In this document: piece by piece, positions 54,238 to 63,411 of the stretch
Layout: each line of letters begins with the position of its first letter
Position numbering within the stretch: the first letter of the stretch is position 1
DNA from: JADCRZ01 sp031399065
GTDB taxonomy: Bacteria; Bacteroidota; Bacteroidia; Chitinophagales; Chitinophagaceae
Reading direction: 5' to 3'
DNA length: 64,000 nucleotides
Assembly: GCA_031399065.1 (NCBI GenBank)
Contig: JANNOM010000048.1
Coordinates: 186,001 to 250,000, forward strand
The notes under the pieces: model-generated
What the model saw: the letters and a program-made list of their open reading frames with translations, nothing else
Database searches by the model: none
Told to the model about the DNA's origin: nothing
Translations under genes and position numbers: made by a program

Positions 54238-54277
54238 ACAGCCTGTAAATCGGTGATTTACGGGCTGTTTTGTTTTT
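54238..54277 (+). terminator. Very strong terminator after the tRNA-like gene
   Basis: A 14-bp stem runs from ACAGCCTGTAAATC to GATTTACGGGCTGT with a 3-nt loop and one G-T wobble, then TTTTGTTTTT. It lies 24 bp after the tRNA-like 3' end. Confidence 0.9.
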
Positions 54278-54383
54278 GGGGAAAGCTACTAATATTGATT
54301 TTTAGATAAGAGACCCTTACACCCCCTCTTCAATTAGACAACAATCAAAACAGTGCAGCGGATTCAACAACCACCGGAAACAA

Positions 54384-54428
54384 AACAAAAAATGAACAGC
54401 CCGCATATACCATCCATGCAGGCTGTTC
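54384..54428 (-). terminator. Terminator of the SusCD operon
   Basis: GAACAGCC (54394-54401) and GGCTGTTC (54421-54428) form an exact stem, extended by GCAT/ATGC inside. On the minus strand it is followed by six T. It lies 39 bp after the SusD stop. Confidence 0.8.
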
Positions 54429-54466
54429 CTATTAAATTGATTCAGCGTTACCGCAACCCGGCTTAT

Positions 54467-56083
54467 TTAGGGCTTATCCCACCACAAACGCGTAGCGATA
54501 TTGTCCGGGCCTCCCAGCTTTTGCAGGGCGGCGGCCAGTCCGGCCTGGTTGGTCGTTTTTTCGCTGACGGCAAAGGGGATTCTTTTGATGAATTCGTTCT
54601 GAGCCAGCACGCCACCGCTTTTGTTCAGCACCACCGGGAACAGTTTGGGATAACCGGTGCGGCGGAATTCTGACCAGGCTTCTACCGATTCGGGGAATAG
54701 GGCTATCCATTTTTGTGTGATGATCTGTTCGAGCTTTTCTTCATTGCCGGCCGCAGCGTTCCATTTCGGACTAACGGTACTCAGGAAAGGCGATCCCGCA
54801 GGTATATTGTTAGCACTGTTGCGGGGATCGGTATAGGGCAGCGGCTTTGCTGTGCTATTGCGGTATTCTTCAAACTTGCCTCCTACTTCCCATTGCAGGA
54901 GGGAATGACGGATACCTTCTTCGTACAAGCCCTGCACGGTGGTAACAGTGCCCGGTACGTTCCAGCCTTTCAGCTTTGCCTCCGCTTTCAGGAACCATAC
55001 TTCGGCAGAGGTAAGCAGGTGTGTTTTATTGCCAAAGCCCGATACAACGGAAAACTTCCGGTAGGTATCGCCTGATGCGATTTCAATCCCGTTGCGGATT
55101 CCTTTGTATGCACCGTTAGCCAGCGGGTCTGTTGCCAGGTCGAAGAATTTGGAGATACGGGGATCGTTGTAGCCGGCAAGATAGGATTCCATAGGAGCAC
55201 CCATGCGTATATCGCCCCAGCTTTTCGAGATATCATTGATAGGGTTGCTGATCGTTTTACTGTCGATGATAAAGTCGGCGTCATTGTTTTCTATTACACC
55301 ATATTTATTTAAAAGCGACTTCTCTCCTTCCGCCTTTGCTTTTACAGGATCAGCATCCGAGATGCGGATGGCTATTCGTAAACGGAGCGAATTAAGCAGT
55401 TGCTGCCATTTTACATAATCACCTCCGTAAGCAAGATCGAAATTCCTGAATACCTTGGGAAGGGAATTGTCGGAAGAATAAGGATCCAGTTTTGCCTGGG
55501 CAGCGTCCAGGTCTTTGAAGAATGCTGCATATACTTCCTGCTGTGTATCATAGCTCACACTCCCATCCTTATTTATAACACCATAGTTGGTATAAACGAT
55601 GGGGCCATATACGTCGGTGATCCGCTGCATGGCAAGCACTCTCAGTATGGTGGCCCAGGCTTCGAAGTTGGGAAGCGTATCTTTTTTCGCCTGCTTGATG
55701 GCCGCACTGGATGGCGCCATTACCTGAGCATAGGCGATGGTCCATATAAAGTCGTTCCAGCCTTCCATCATAAAGTAATTGCTGTTATTACTATTACTGT
55801 TAAAGGCACTGGGCGTCATCATATAGCCGGAATAGATATCGGCATTCAGGTTTTGCTGCAACTGGTACTGCCAGGTTGGATTGTACAGATGGATGCCCAA
55901 CTGCATCTGTTTGAATGGTGCCGCATATAATCCGAAGTCGGCAGCCAGCTGCTGTTCGGATAAGCCATACGGGTCTGTGTTTATGGACTCGAACTTTTTA
56001 GTGCATCCTGTTACTAATACCGCAAGCATAGTACAAAATACCAGTCCTGCAGGGAGTTTCCGAAAATTATATATATGTTTCAT
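54467..56083 (-). CDS. SusD/RagB-like outer-membrane nutrient-binding lipoprotein
   Basis: The 538-residue protein has a lipoprotein signal with Cys27 in VTGC. Its sequence fits the SusD-like-2 group with TPR-type helices (IDPYGLSEQQL-like start, WNDFIWTIAYAQVM, VKWQQLLNSLRLRIAIRISD, LLTSAEVWFLKAEAKLKGW). It should cap the SusC barrel and capture the substrate. It lies 19 bp downstream of the SusC gene. No hydrolase follows, so the substrate may be a small oligomer or a peptide rather than a polysaccharide. Confidence 0.92.
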   Translation of the reverse strand: MKHIYNFRKLPAGLVFCTMLAVLVTGCTKKFESINTDPYGLSEQQLAADFGLYAAPFKQMQLGIHLYNPTWQYQLQQNLNADIYSGYMMTPSAFNSNSNNSNYFMMEGWNDFIWTIAYAQVMAPSSAAIKQAKKDTLPNFEAWATILRVLAMQRITDVYGPIVYTNYGVINKDGSVSYDTQQEVYAAFFKDLDAAQAKLDPYSSDNSLPKVFRNFDLAYGGDYVKWQQLLNSLRLRIAIRISDADPVKAKAEGEKSLLNKYGVIENNDADFIIDSKTISNPINDISKSWGDIRMGAPMESYLAGYNDPRISKFFDLATDPLANGAYKGIRNGIEIASGDTYRKFSVVSGFGNKTHLLTSAEVWFLKAEAKLKGWNVPGTVTTVQGLYEEGIRHSLLQWEVGGKFEEYRNSTAKPLPYTDPRNSANNIPAGSPFLSTVSPKWNAAAGNEEKLEQIITQKWIALFPESVEAWSEFRRTGYPKLFPVVLNKSGGVLAQNEFIKRIPFAVSEKTTNQAGLAAALQKLGGPDNIATRLWWDKP

Positions 56084-56101
56084 ACATACTGTATTTAAAG
56101 G

Positions 56102-59100
56102 TTAAAAACCGATTTTTAGATTTACACCAATGCTCCTGGTAAGGGGCAGTCCAAACGCATCCACGCCCTGCACACCGTCCGATGTGCTCATAGATACTTC
56201 GGGGTCAAAAGGTGCTTCGCGTTTGATGAAGAAAAGATTCCGGCCTACCAGGGAAAGACCTACCTGCTGAATTCCTTTTATTTTTACAGGGATGGTATAA
56301 CCCAGGGTCAACTCGCGCAGTCGTATGGCCGTTGCATCGTATATATACAATTCACCTATAGCCGAGCGGCCACCTACCCCTTTATAATATTCTTTGGCGT
56401 CCGTTGTACCCGAGTACGCGGAACCGGTTGCTTTATCTATTCCCGATACTTTTACGCCTCCGTTATCTCTTGCCGAAGCGGATGCTTTGCTGAATCCCTG
56501 GGCATCAAGTATAGCCTGCGTCAGACTCAATACTTCCCCTCCGAAACGGCCATCGATCAAAAAGCCCAGACTTATATTTTTATACCGGAAATCATTGTTC
56601 CAGCCTGCGGAGAATTCAGGATTGGGATTGCCCGCCACTTCCCTGTCTGTTGCACGTACCGGGATCCCTTTATCAAGGATCGTAAGTCCCGTTTTAGTAT
56701 CCTTTTCCGTAACGTAAGAAAGTATATCTCCAAAAGATCCTCCTTCTCTTACGATGCTACCATATGTATTATCCGTTTTGGTAAGTTCGAACTCCGGGTT
56801 ACCGCTTATAATTCCGGCTTCGGATAAACTCACCACTTTATTTTTATTCTGTGAAAAATTGACCGAGGTACTCCAGTCGAAATCACGTCCTTTTACCGGA
56901 ACAGCATTCACTATTATTTCTATACCATTGTTCCTGATATTGCCTACGTTGAGGTAATAGGTAGATAACTCGGACCCTGACGGAGCGGGGGTTTCGAAGT
57001 ACTGATCGTAGTTATTGTTCCTATAGTATGTAATATCGAAGCCGATCCTGCTATCGAGAAACCGCCATTCGGTGCCGATCTCGAACGAGCGGTTGTCTTC
57101 CGGTTTTAGCGGCTTGCCGGGAAAAGAACCTTTCACATTCTTTACATACTGCACCGAAGCGGGATCGTACGTGTACAGGGCAGGGTTAGTGGCAAATGCC
57201 TTTACGCTGTTACCTACCTTGGCATAGGACACGCGTATCTTCGCCAGGTTTACCGAAGCAGGCAATGGTATCATTTCACTGACAACGGCGGTGGCCCCTG
57301 CGGAAAAATAAAAGAAACCCTTGTTGGAATTAGGTGTGAACGAAAGGGTGGAAGACCAGTCGTTCCGGGCGGTAAGGTCTGCAAACAGCTTGTCCCTAAA
57401 CCCTATCGACGCGCTTGCGAGCACCGATTGTGTCTGGTACTTCGTAACGCTCTGCTGCTTGTTGGCACCTATGGGCAATATGCTTTGCGCGTTAAAAACA
57501 TTGGCATACTGAAGGCCCAGCTTTTCGCCGTTGGCATCCGCTTTGGCACCGTAAGAATCCAGCAGCAGCCGGTCGTTCTGCACTACATCATTAATAACAC
57601 CACCCAGGGACGCGTTGAATGTAAAGTCGCTGCTCAGTCTTTTGTTGAACAATAACAGGAGATCACCATACCCAATCCTGTTCTTACTGTTTTCCAGTAT
57701 CAGCCTGCCGTTAAAGTCGGCCATTACAGGATGTGTGCTGGCAGACATCTGCGATTCATATTCGTCGGTATAATAGTCATAACTTCCCCTGGCCTGTATA
57801 GCCAGTGCCGGGGTCAGTTCATATTTCAATGTAAGCGAACTGAATGCCCTGTTCCTGCCATCGGTCCTGTTATTACGATTGAGCAGCCAGTAAGGGTTCT
57901 GTGAATACTCATTCCCTATCAGCGTTTGATCGTAATTGATATTCCACCAGTTCTGCAGGTTGATGCGCCTGGAGAGGGAAGCGTACTGGTAATTATTTTC
58001 GAAGTTCTTAAGATCATAATTTCTCGGAAGTAAAGCGACACTCATCTGGGGGTTGCTGTATAAACCGGAAACGGGCCGGTTATTGGATTCCTGGCGGGTC
58101 AGGGTCACGAAGCCGTCCACGGAAAGTTTATTATCCAGGAACTTAGCCGTTTCACGCAGTGTGAGTGTATGGCGGTTAAACTTACTGGTGGGCACTACCC
58201 CTTTGTTACTGGTATTAGCATACGAAAAATAGGTCTGTGCTTTTTCCGTTCCTGCACTCAGGCTTACACTATTGATCCATGTGGTACCTGTCTGGTAAAA
58301 ATCGTCAAGAAAGTCCGAACCATTTACCGCAGCACCCCATCCATCTTCTTCCGAAGGCGAGCTTTGCCCGTACTTGTATTGAAGCTCCGGCTTTAGAGCT
58401 ACTTTATCGACCGTCAGGTTGCTCGACACAGTAATGCGTGCAGCTCCTGCTTTTCCTTTTTTCGTTGTAATTACCAGTGCCCCATTGGCAGCCTGGCTTC
58501 CGTACAAAGCGGCAGCAGACGCACCTTTCAGCACCTGGATACTTTCAATATCTTCCGGGTTAAGATTGGAGATGGCATCGCCCCCGTCCCTTCCGGGGCT
58601 GGAAGTTCCGGAGGACTGGCCGAATACATTCTCCGGCTGCCCTACAGGGGCATTGATCATGGGTATACCATCTATAACGTACAGAGGCGAGTTATTCTGC
58701 GTGGACTTGTTACCACGCATCACTACTTTCACCGAACCTCCCGTGCCGGAAGCACTCCGGTTGATGGTGAGGCCCGCTACCTTTCCGCTTAAGCTGTTTA
58801 TAAGATTGGCGTCCTTAACGCCGGTAAGCTCGTCACCGCTTACTTTCTGCGTAGCATACGTGATACCTTTGGAGGAACGGGTAATACCAAGAGCCGTTAC
58901 CACTACTTCATTCAGTTGCAGGTTGGCCGTGGCCAGCACTATGTTCAACTGCGTTTCATCCCCTACTTTCCATTCACGGGTGGTAAAGCCTATAGAAGAT
59001 ATTACCAGTATATCTCCTTTTATCGCCTGGATGGAAAAATAACCTTTCGCATCCGTTACGGTTCCTGCGGAAGTGGATTTCACCACCACGTTCACTCCCT

Positions 59101-59560
59101 GCAACGCTTCTCCGGCATCGCTTGTAATGGTTCCTGTTATGAGTGCATAAGACTTTGTGTCTGCTGCATCTGCTGTTTGCGCCAGGGTGTTTTTCAAGCG
59201 TACCGAAATTACTTTATCCTCCAGGGTGTACGTAAGCGGTTGCGAAGCGAAACATTGGTCCAGAGCGTCCTTCAGCGGCATATTGCGTACGCTGATGGTG
59301 ACACCTTTTGCTTTTTTCAGCAATTCAACATCGCAGAAAAATATATAGCCTGTTTGTTCCTCGATGGAGGAAAGCACTTTGATGAGCGGCATATTGCTTG
59401 CCCTGAGGGTAACCCGTTGGGAATAGCCCGCCGCACTTACGTGAAGGCCGGTAAAAATCAGGAGAATTACTGTGAGTTTCATGATCAACAGTATTTTGGT
59501 TAGTGCCTTCCGTCCTGGCTTATTTGCAGGCGTAAAGGTACAAAGAGCGGTTAAATGCAT
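56102..59560 (-). CDS. SusC/RagA TonB-dependent receptor with STN signalling domain
   Basis: The 1152-residue protein starts at 59560, or at the ATG at 59482 that directly precedes the hydrophobic signal (MKLTVILLIFTGLHVSAAGYS). An STN domain at about residues 55-110 indicates control through FecR and the ECF sigma factor. The CarboxypepD-regulatory-like domain (132-215), the plug with ITRSSKGITYATQKVSGDEL and IESIQVLKGASAAALYGSQ, and the barrel follow. The last strand ends SIGVNLKIGF. It should import the SusD-bound ligand and signal its presence to FecR. Confidence 0.95.
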   Translation of the reverse strand: MHLTALCTFTPANKPGRKALTKILLIMKLTVILLIFTGLHVSAAGYSQRVTLRASNMPLIKVLSSIEEQTGYIFFCDVELLKKAKGVTISVRNMPLKDALDQCFASQPLTYTLEDKVISVRLKNTLAQTADAADTKSYALITGTITSDAGEALQGVNVVVKSTSAGTVTDAKGYFSIQAIKGDILVISSIGFTTREWKVGDETQLNIVLATANLQLNEVVVTALGITRSSKGITYATQKVSGDELTGVKDANLINSLSGKVAGLTINRSASGTGGSVKVVMRGNKSTQNNSPLYVIDGIPMINAPVGQPENVFGQSSGTSSPGRDGGDAISNLNPEDIESIQVLKGASAAALYGSQAANGALVITTKKGKAGAARITVSSNLTVDKVALKPELQYKYGQSSPSEEDGWGAAVNGSDFLDDFYQTGTTWINSVSLSAGTEKAQTYFSYANTSNKGVVPTSKFNRHTLTLRETAKFLDNKLSVDGFVTLTRQESNNRPVSGLYSNPQMSVALLPRNYDLKNFENNYQYASLSRRINLQNWWNINYDQTLIGNEYSQNPYWLLNRNNRTDGRNRAFSSLTLKYELTPALAIQARGSYDYYTDEYESQMSASTHPVMADFNGRLILENSKNRIGYGDLLLLFNKRLSSDFTFNASLGGVINDVVQNDRLLLDSYGAKADANGEKLGLQYANVFNAQSILPIGANKQQSVTKYQTQSVLASASIGFRDKLFADLTARNDWSSTLSFTPNSNKGFFYFSAGATAVVSEMIPLPASVNLAKIRVSYAKVGNSVKAFATNPALYTYDPASVQYVKNVKGSFPGKPLKPEDNRSFEIGTEWRFLDSRIGFDITYYRNNNYDQYFETPAPSGSELSTYYLNVGNIRNNGIEIIVNAVPVKGRDFDWSTSVNFSQNKNKVVSLSEAGIISGNPEFELTKTDNTYGSIVREGGSFGDILSYVTEKDTKTGLTILDKGIPVRATDREVAGNPNPEFSAGWNNDFRYKNISLGFLIDGRFGGEVLSLTQAILDAQGFSKASASARDNGGVKVSGIDKATGSAYSGTTDAKEYYKGVGGRSAIGELYIYDATAIRLRELTLGYTIPVKIKGIQQVGLSLVGRNLFFIKREAPFDPEVSMSTSDGVQGVDAFGLPLTRSIGVNLKIGF

Positions 59561-59637
59561 AACTTTGTTTTGTTTGAGTTAAACAATAGCAGTCTGTCAG
59601 AACGATTGAATATAGGGTTAACTCAAACTTATTTCCG

Positions 59638-59668
59638 CTCCGGCCACTAACCGGGGCGTTTTTTTTGA
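59638..59668 (+). terminator. Plus-strand hairpin and T-run between fecR and susC
   Basis: GCTCCGG and CCGGGGC (one T-G pair) flank a short loop, followed by eight T on the plus strand. Both neighbouring genes are on the minus strand, so this orientation is unexpected. It could end an antisense transcript. Confidence 0.4.
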
Positions 59669-59727
59669 GACCCTTGTAATAGTAATGGTCACTTCATCAT
59701 ATAAGGAGTTGTTGGTTACAAACAGGA

Positions 59728-60906
59728 CTAGGGTTGCACCCGTATCGTTCTTCCCTCGATCCGGCAATTGATACCGTTATTGCCCAATACTTTTACCACT
59801 TTGTTTAATGTCATTTCCCGGAAGATCTTTCCTACGAACTGCCTGGCGGGTATGGCCCCTTCATAAACGATATCCACATCGTACCATCTGCCAAGCTGCC
59901 GCATAACTGCCGGTACATCGGCTTCTTCAAAAGTAAACAGGCCATTTTTCCATGCAAGGGCTTCGGCGACATTGGCATCCCGGTTCACTTTTATAAAATC
60001 GTTTTTATTTACCAGTGCTTGTTGTCCCGGCTTCAGTGTAACGATATCCTTTCCCCTGCCCACGCGTATGCTGCCATCCACCAGTGTCGTCTTCCAGGCA
60101 TTTTCATCCTGGTAGGCGTTTATATTAAAGCTGGTTCCCAATACCTGTACCTGTATATCATTGGCATTCACAAGGAATGGTTTGGTGGCGTCCGGCGTTA
60201 CTTCCATGTATGTCTCCCCTGTTACGGTCACTTCTCTTGTTTTTGTGAACGTAGTTGGGAAACGGATACTGGAAGCGGCATTCAGCCATACTTTCGATCC
60301 GTCCGGGAGTACCACCTGGTACTGACCTCCTTTGGGGGTACTAACTGTGTTATACCATACCTCGCCGTTACTGCTGCCGGCATTATAAGCCAGCGAGCCT
60401 GCATCCAGTTTAATGATCCTGGTATCGCCCTGGCTGGCCAGTGCTCCGTTGGCAGCGCTATCCAGTACGATCCTGCGGCCATCGGCCAGCGTCAGTATAG
60501 CTTTATTTCCCCCGGGTAAAATATCGGGCATCGATATAGGCTGCTGGCTGGCTGTTTCCATGGATGGCCGCCTGGTTTGATAGATGTATGTGGCGGTACT
60601 GGCAATAAGCAGCAGGATGGCGGCGTAACGGAACCAGGCCGTTCTCAGAAAATGAACCCGGTGTGCAACAGGTATGGGCTTCGACGGAGAACTGGCATTG
60701 AAGATAGATGCCAATATGGAATCAGCAGCAGGTTTTGGCAATTCAAGTATGTCTCCTGTAAGCAACTCCACCCGCGCTATCCATTCTTTCAGCAAAACGT
60801 CGTATTGCGGATCCTGCAGCAGTTGAAAAAGCTGCGCTTTTTCCTCCTCCGTACAGCTCCGGTTGTAATAGCGGTCCAATAAATCAGTAAAAGCGGTTGG
60901 GTTCAT
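59728..60906 (-). CDS. FecR-family anti-sigma factor
   Basis: The 392-residue protein has a cytoplasmic N-terminus that holds the sigma factor, one membrane helix at about 92-110, and a periplasmic FecR domain (PKGGQYQVVLPDGSKVWLNAASS, GETYMEVTPDATKPF) plus a C-terminal STN-like region. It transmits the signal from the STN domain of SusC to the sigma factor. It lies 63 bp downstream of the sigma gene and 167 bp upstream of susC. Confidence 0.93.
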   Translation of the reverse strand: MNPTAFTDLLDRYYNRSCTEEEKAQLFQLLQDPQYDVLLKEWIARVELLTGDILELPKPAADSILASIFNASSPSKPIPVAHRVHFLRTAWFRYAAILLLIASTATYIYQTRRPSMETASQQPISMPDILPGGNKAILTLADGRRIVLDSAANGALASQGDTRIIKLDAGSLAYNAGSSNGEVWYNTVSTPKGGQYQVVLPDGSKVWLNAASSIRFPTTFTKTREVTVTGETYMEVTPDATKPFLVNANDIQVQVLGTSFNINAYQDENAWKTTLVDGSIRVGRGKDIVTLKPGQQALVNKNDFIKVNRDANVAEALAWKNGLFTFEEADVPAVMRQLGRWYDVDIVYEGAIPARQFVGKIFREMTLNKVVKVLGNNGINCRIEGRTIRVQP

Positions 60907-60969
60907 AAAATTCCTGTTATATATAAGATCCCTGTAGCAGGGTGAATGGGTTAATGGAACAGAAAATAT

Positions 60970-61563
60970 TTATTCAGGGGAAAAAAGAAAAACCAGTAAT
61001 ATGCATAATTCGATTTTCGCCAGGCAATAGGCGCGGATGGTACGCATGGCCAGGGAGAGGTGCACTTTTACCGTTTCGGCCGAGAGGTTTAACCGCGAAG
61101 CCACTTCATTTCTTTTAAGTCCTTCCTGCTTGGCGAGCACATATACCTGCCGTTGCTGCGGCGGCAAGGTGCCGACAGCCTCCTGCAAAATCGCCTGAAG
61201 GTCCTTATGTTGAATTTCATCCTGTACGTCCTGCTCGAAAAAAAGATTATCTTCCTGTGAATGGCTGATGATATGATGATAACGGGCCAGTTTTTTAATC
61301 GCTTTATAGGACTGGTTCCTCACTATAATAAACAGGTAAGCATCAAAACGCTCCACGTCTTTGAGGCCAGCGCGCTTTATCCATATCTTCAGAAAAACGT
61401 CCTGTACCAGCTCTTCCGCCAACTGATCGTATGGTACAAACCGCAGGGCGATACTGTAGACCGCATTCCGGTAATGCTCGAACAGGCAGGTAAATGCGGT
61501 TTTGTCGCCTTCAGCAACAAGGGCCAGCAGTTCCTTCTCGTTATGTAGTGTAGATAAATGCAC
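60970..61563 (-). CDS. ECF RNA polymerase sigma-70 factor
   Basis: The 197-residue protein has sigma region 2 (YSIALRFVPYDQLAEELVQDVFLKIW) and region 4 (LPPQQRQVYVLAKQEGLKRNEVASRLNLS). It is the first gene of the sigma-FecR-SusC-SusD operon. The C-terminus is unusually hydrophobic (IELCILLVFLF), a feature of many Bacteroidetes ECF factors. Confidence 0.93.
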   Translation of the reverse strand: MHLSTLHNEKELLALVAEGDKTAFTCLFEHYRNAVYSIALRFVPYDQLAEELVQDVFLKIWIKRAGLKDVERFDAYLFIIVRNQSYKAIKKLARYHHIISHSQEDNLFFEQDVQDEIQHKDLQAILQEAVGTLPPQQRQVYVLAKQEGLKRNEVASRLNLSAETVKVHLSLAMRTIRAYCLAKIELCILLVFLFSPE

Positions 61564-61758
61564 CCGTTAGTTTGGTAATTTGGTGCATAAATGTAAGAAA
61601 GTTTACAGTAAGGGATTTTAATGGTTCATAAAGAATACTAAAATACAGTGCCAGAGATAAGGATATAATCTTACTCTTGTAACAAGGATACGTTTGAAAT
61701 GTGATATACACTTCCCCGGAAGAGAAACCATTTAACTTGCAAGGCCTTGAATCACTCC

Positions 61759-63162
61759 CTACTGCTTTACAAACCGCTGCGTAGAAAGATAGTTGTCCCC
61801 AGTAATCTTCAGCAGGTAGAATCCTTTCTTCAAACCACCAATAGGTATAGTTTGCAGAAATGATCTGAAAGGTTTGGAATACAGCCTGGTTGTAATTATT
61901 TTTCCTTCTGTATTAAGTATCTGAACGTTGAGCATTCCTTTTACCGGGTGGCTTATTTCGAGTGCCAGGTAATCATTCGCCGGGTTGGGATAAGTCCTAA
62001 CCTTATCGGCTCCATTCCCGGTATTCAGGTTAACTGTCTTTATATCGAAACTTTTAGTGGTCCCATCAAGGTCTGTCTGCGAGAGGCGGTAATAACTGGT
62101 TCCTTCGAGGGGTGAAGGGTCGGTAAATGTATAACTGTTTCCCTGTCCCTGTGTTTTGGCGGGTAGCTTTCCGGCGGGGACAAATGTAATTCCATCCGCG
62201 GAACGGGCGATGGTGAAAAAGGAATTATTCTGTTCCTGGGTCGTTGTCCAGGTTACGAGTACTTTTTTAGCATCGGGACTGGCTGTTGCCGTATAGGTAG
62301 CAAGCACTACCGGCAACACGACGCTCCCACTTTGGTACGTCAGCATCCATTCATATATATTTTTGCCATTTTCTCTATATGCAGGATTGGTAGCTTCTTC
62401 CCATGAACCGTGACCTGGAAGGTTGAATATCGTCTTTTTTGCCAGCGGTGAGGGAGTTGGAACGGTTTCGTTGACAATCTGTACCCATTCATTTGTAACT
62501 TGAACATAAAACGCATCATCTCCAGAATTACAAAATGACCACATAGGCAAATTGGCTTTACCGATATTACGCGCCCAATCAGGGAAAGTACCTGCGCCGG
62601 CCATCGTTACAATGGCGGCCAGGCGTTTGGCCGCGTTTATCGTCATGCCTGCGCCGTACCAGGTAAAAGCACCGCCGCCACTGAGGCCGGCAACGTAGAT
62701 TCGTGAAGGATCTACGCGGTAATTGGCCAATACATAGTCGATAGTGTTATTGACGGTTTCTCCTCCCGGGTAAGGGCCTAACTGTCCGGAGTTAACATCC
62801 CCATTATACTGGGGAGCTATCACTATGAAGCTATGTGTCTGACTATTAACTGTAAACGTTTCGGGGAAAGTACCTGCCTTAATACGTTTAATGACACCAT
62901 TGTTTTCCAGCTTGTCAAGATCCCCTACGCTGCCGTTGCCCCTTTCGCCCAAACCATGAAGAAAAATGAGTACAGGATATAAATTACTGGTGGTGTTGTA
63001 TGTAGCAGGGAGCGATTCATAAAGACCATAAACGAGGGGTTGAATGCGAACACCTGGTCGTTTGGTAATCGTACGGCTTTGTGAAAATACATTTACGATT
63101 ATTAGGGACTGCAAAAGCAATAATATAAATCCCACTTTTACGGTAAGGTAAAAACCTCTCAT
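61759..63162 (-). CDS. Secreted esterase/PHB depolymerase-like hydrolase with T9SS C-terminal tail
   Basis: The 467-residue protein has a signal peptide (ending NVFSQS), an alpha/beta hydrolase domain at about 40-270 with S161 in AGLSGGGAF, D215 or D216 in NSGDDAF and H251 in PGHGSW, then a fibronectin-like linker of about 90 residues (LATYTATASPDAKKVLVTWT). It ends in a type A sorting domain (NTGNGADKVRTYPNPANDYLAL, LKKGFYLLKITG). It should be exported by the type IX system and act outside the cell on polymer esters. The oxyanion HGLGERG motif is present. Confidence 0.9.
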   Translation of the reverse strand: MRGFYLTVKVGFILLLLQSLIIVNVFSQSRTITKRPGVRIQPLVYGLYESLPATYNTTSNLYPVLIFLHGLGERGNGSVGDLDKLENNGVIKRIKAGTFPETFTVNSQTHSFIVIAPQYNGDVNSGQLGPYPGGETVNNTIDYVLANYRVDPSRIYVAGLSGGGAFTWYGAGMTINAAKRLAAIVTMAGAGTFPDWARNIGKANLPMWSFCNSGDDAFYVQVTNEWVQIVNETVPTPSPLAKKTIFNLPGHGSWEEATNPAYRENGKNIYEWMLTYQSGSVVLPVVLATYTATASPDAKKVLVTWTTTQEQNNSFFTIARSADGITFVPAGKLPAKTQGQGNSYTFTDPSPLEGTSYYRLSQTDLDGTTKSFDIKTVNLNTGNGADKVRTYPNPANDYLALEISHPVKGMLNVQILNTEGKIITTRLYSKPFRSFLQTIPIGGLKKGFYLLKITGDNYLSTQRFVKQ

Positions 63163-63411
63163 AGCTTGTTTATTTGGGTGGATTAAAAAAAGTGTAAAAA
63201 CAACCTCTCAGATTGCAATTGTCAAAAGCGAATATGGTGCCAACACAGTTGGCTATTATGGACGAAAAAATATTTTTGCCCGCGTGATACTGCGGACAAA
63301 AAAAATATGCCTTTTTACCGCGCAAATTAAAACATATATGGATGAACTTCCGTTAAGGGTGCTTGTTAGTGAAAACGTCCGCAAATAATTAATATTAATA
63401 ATTTAACCCTG

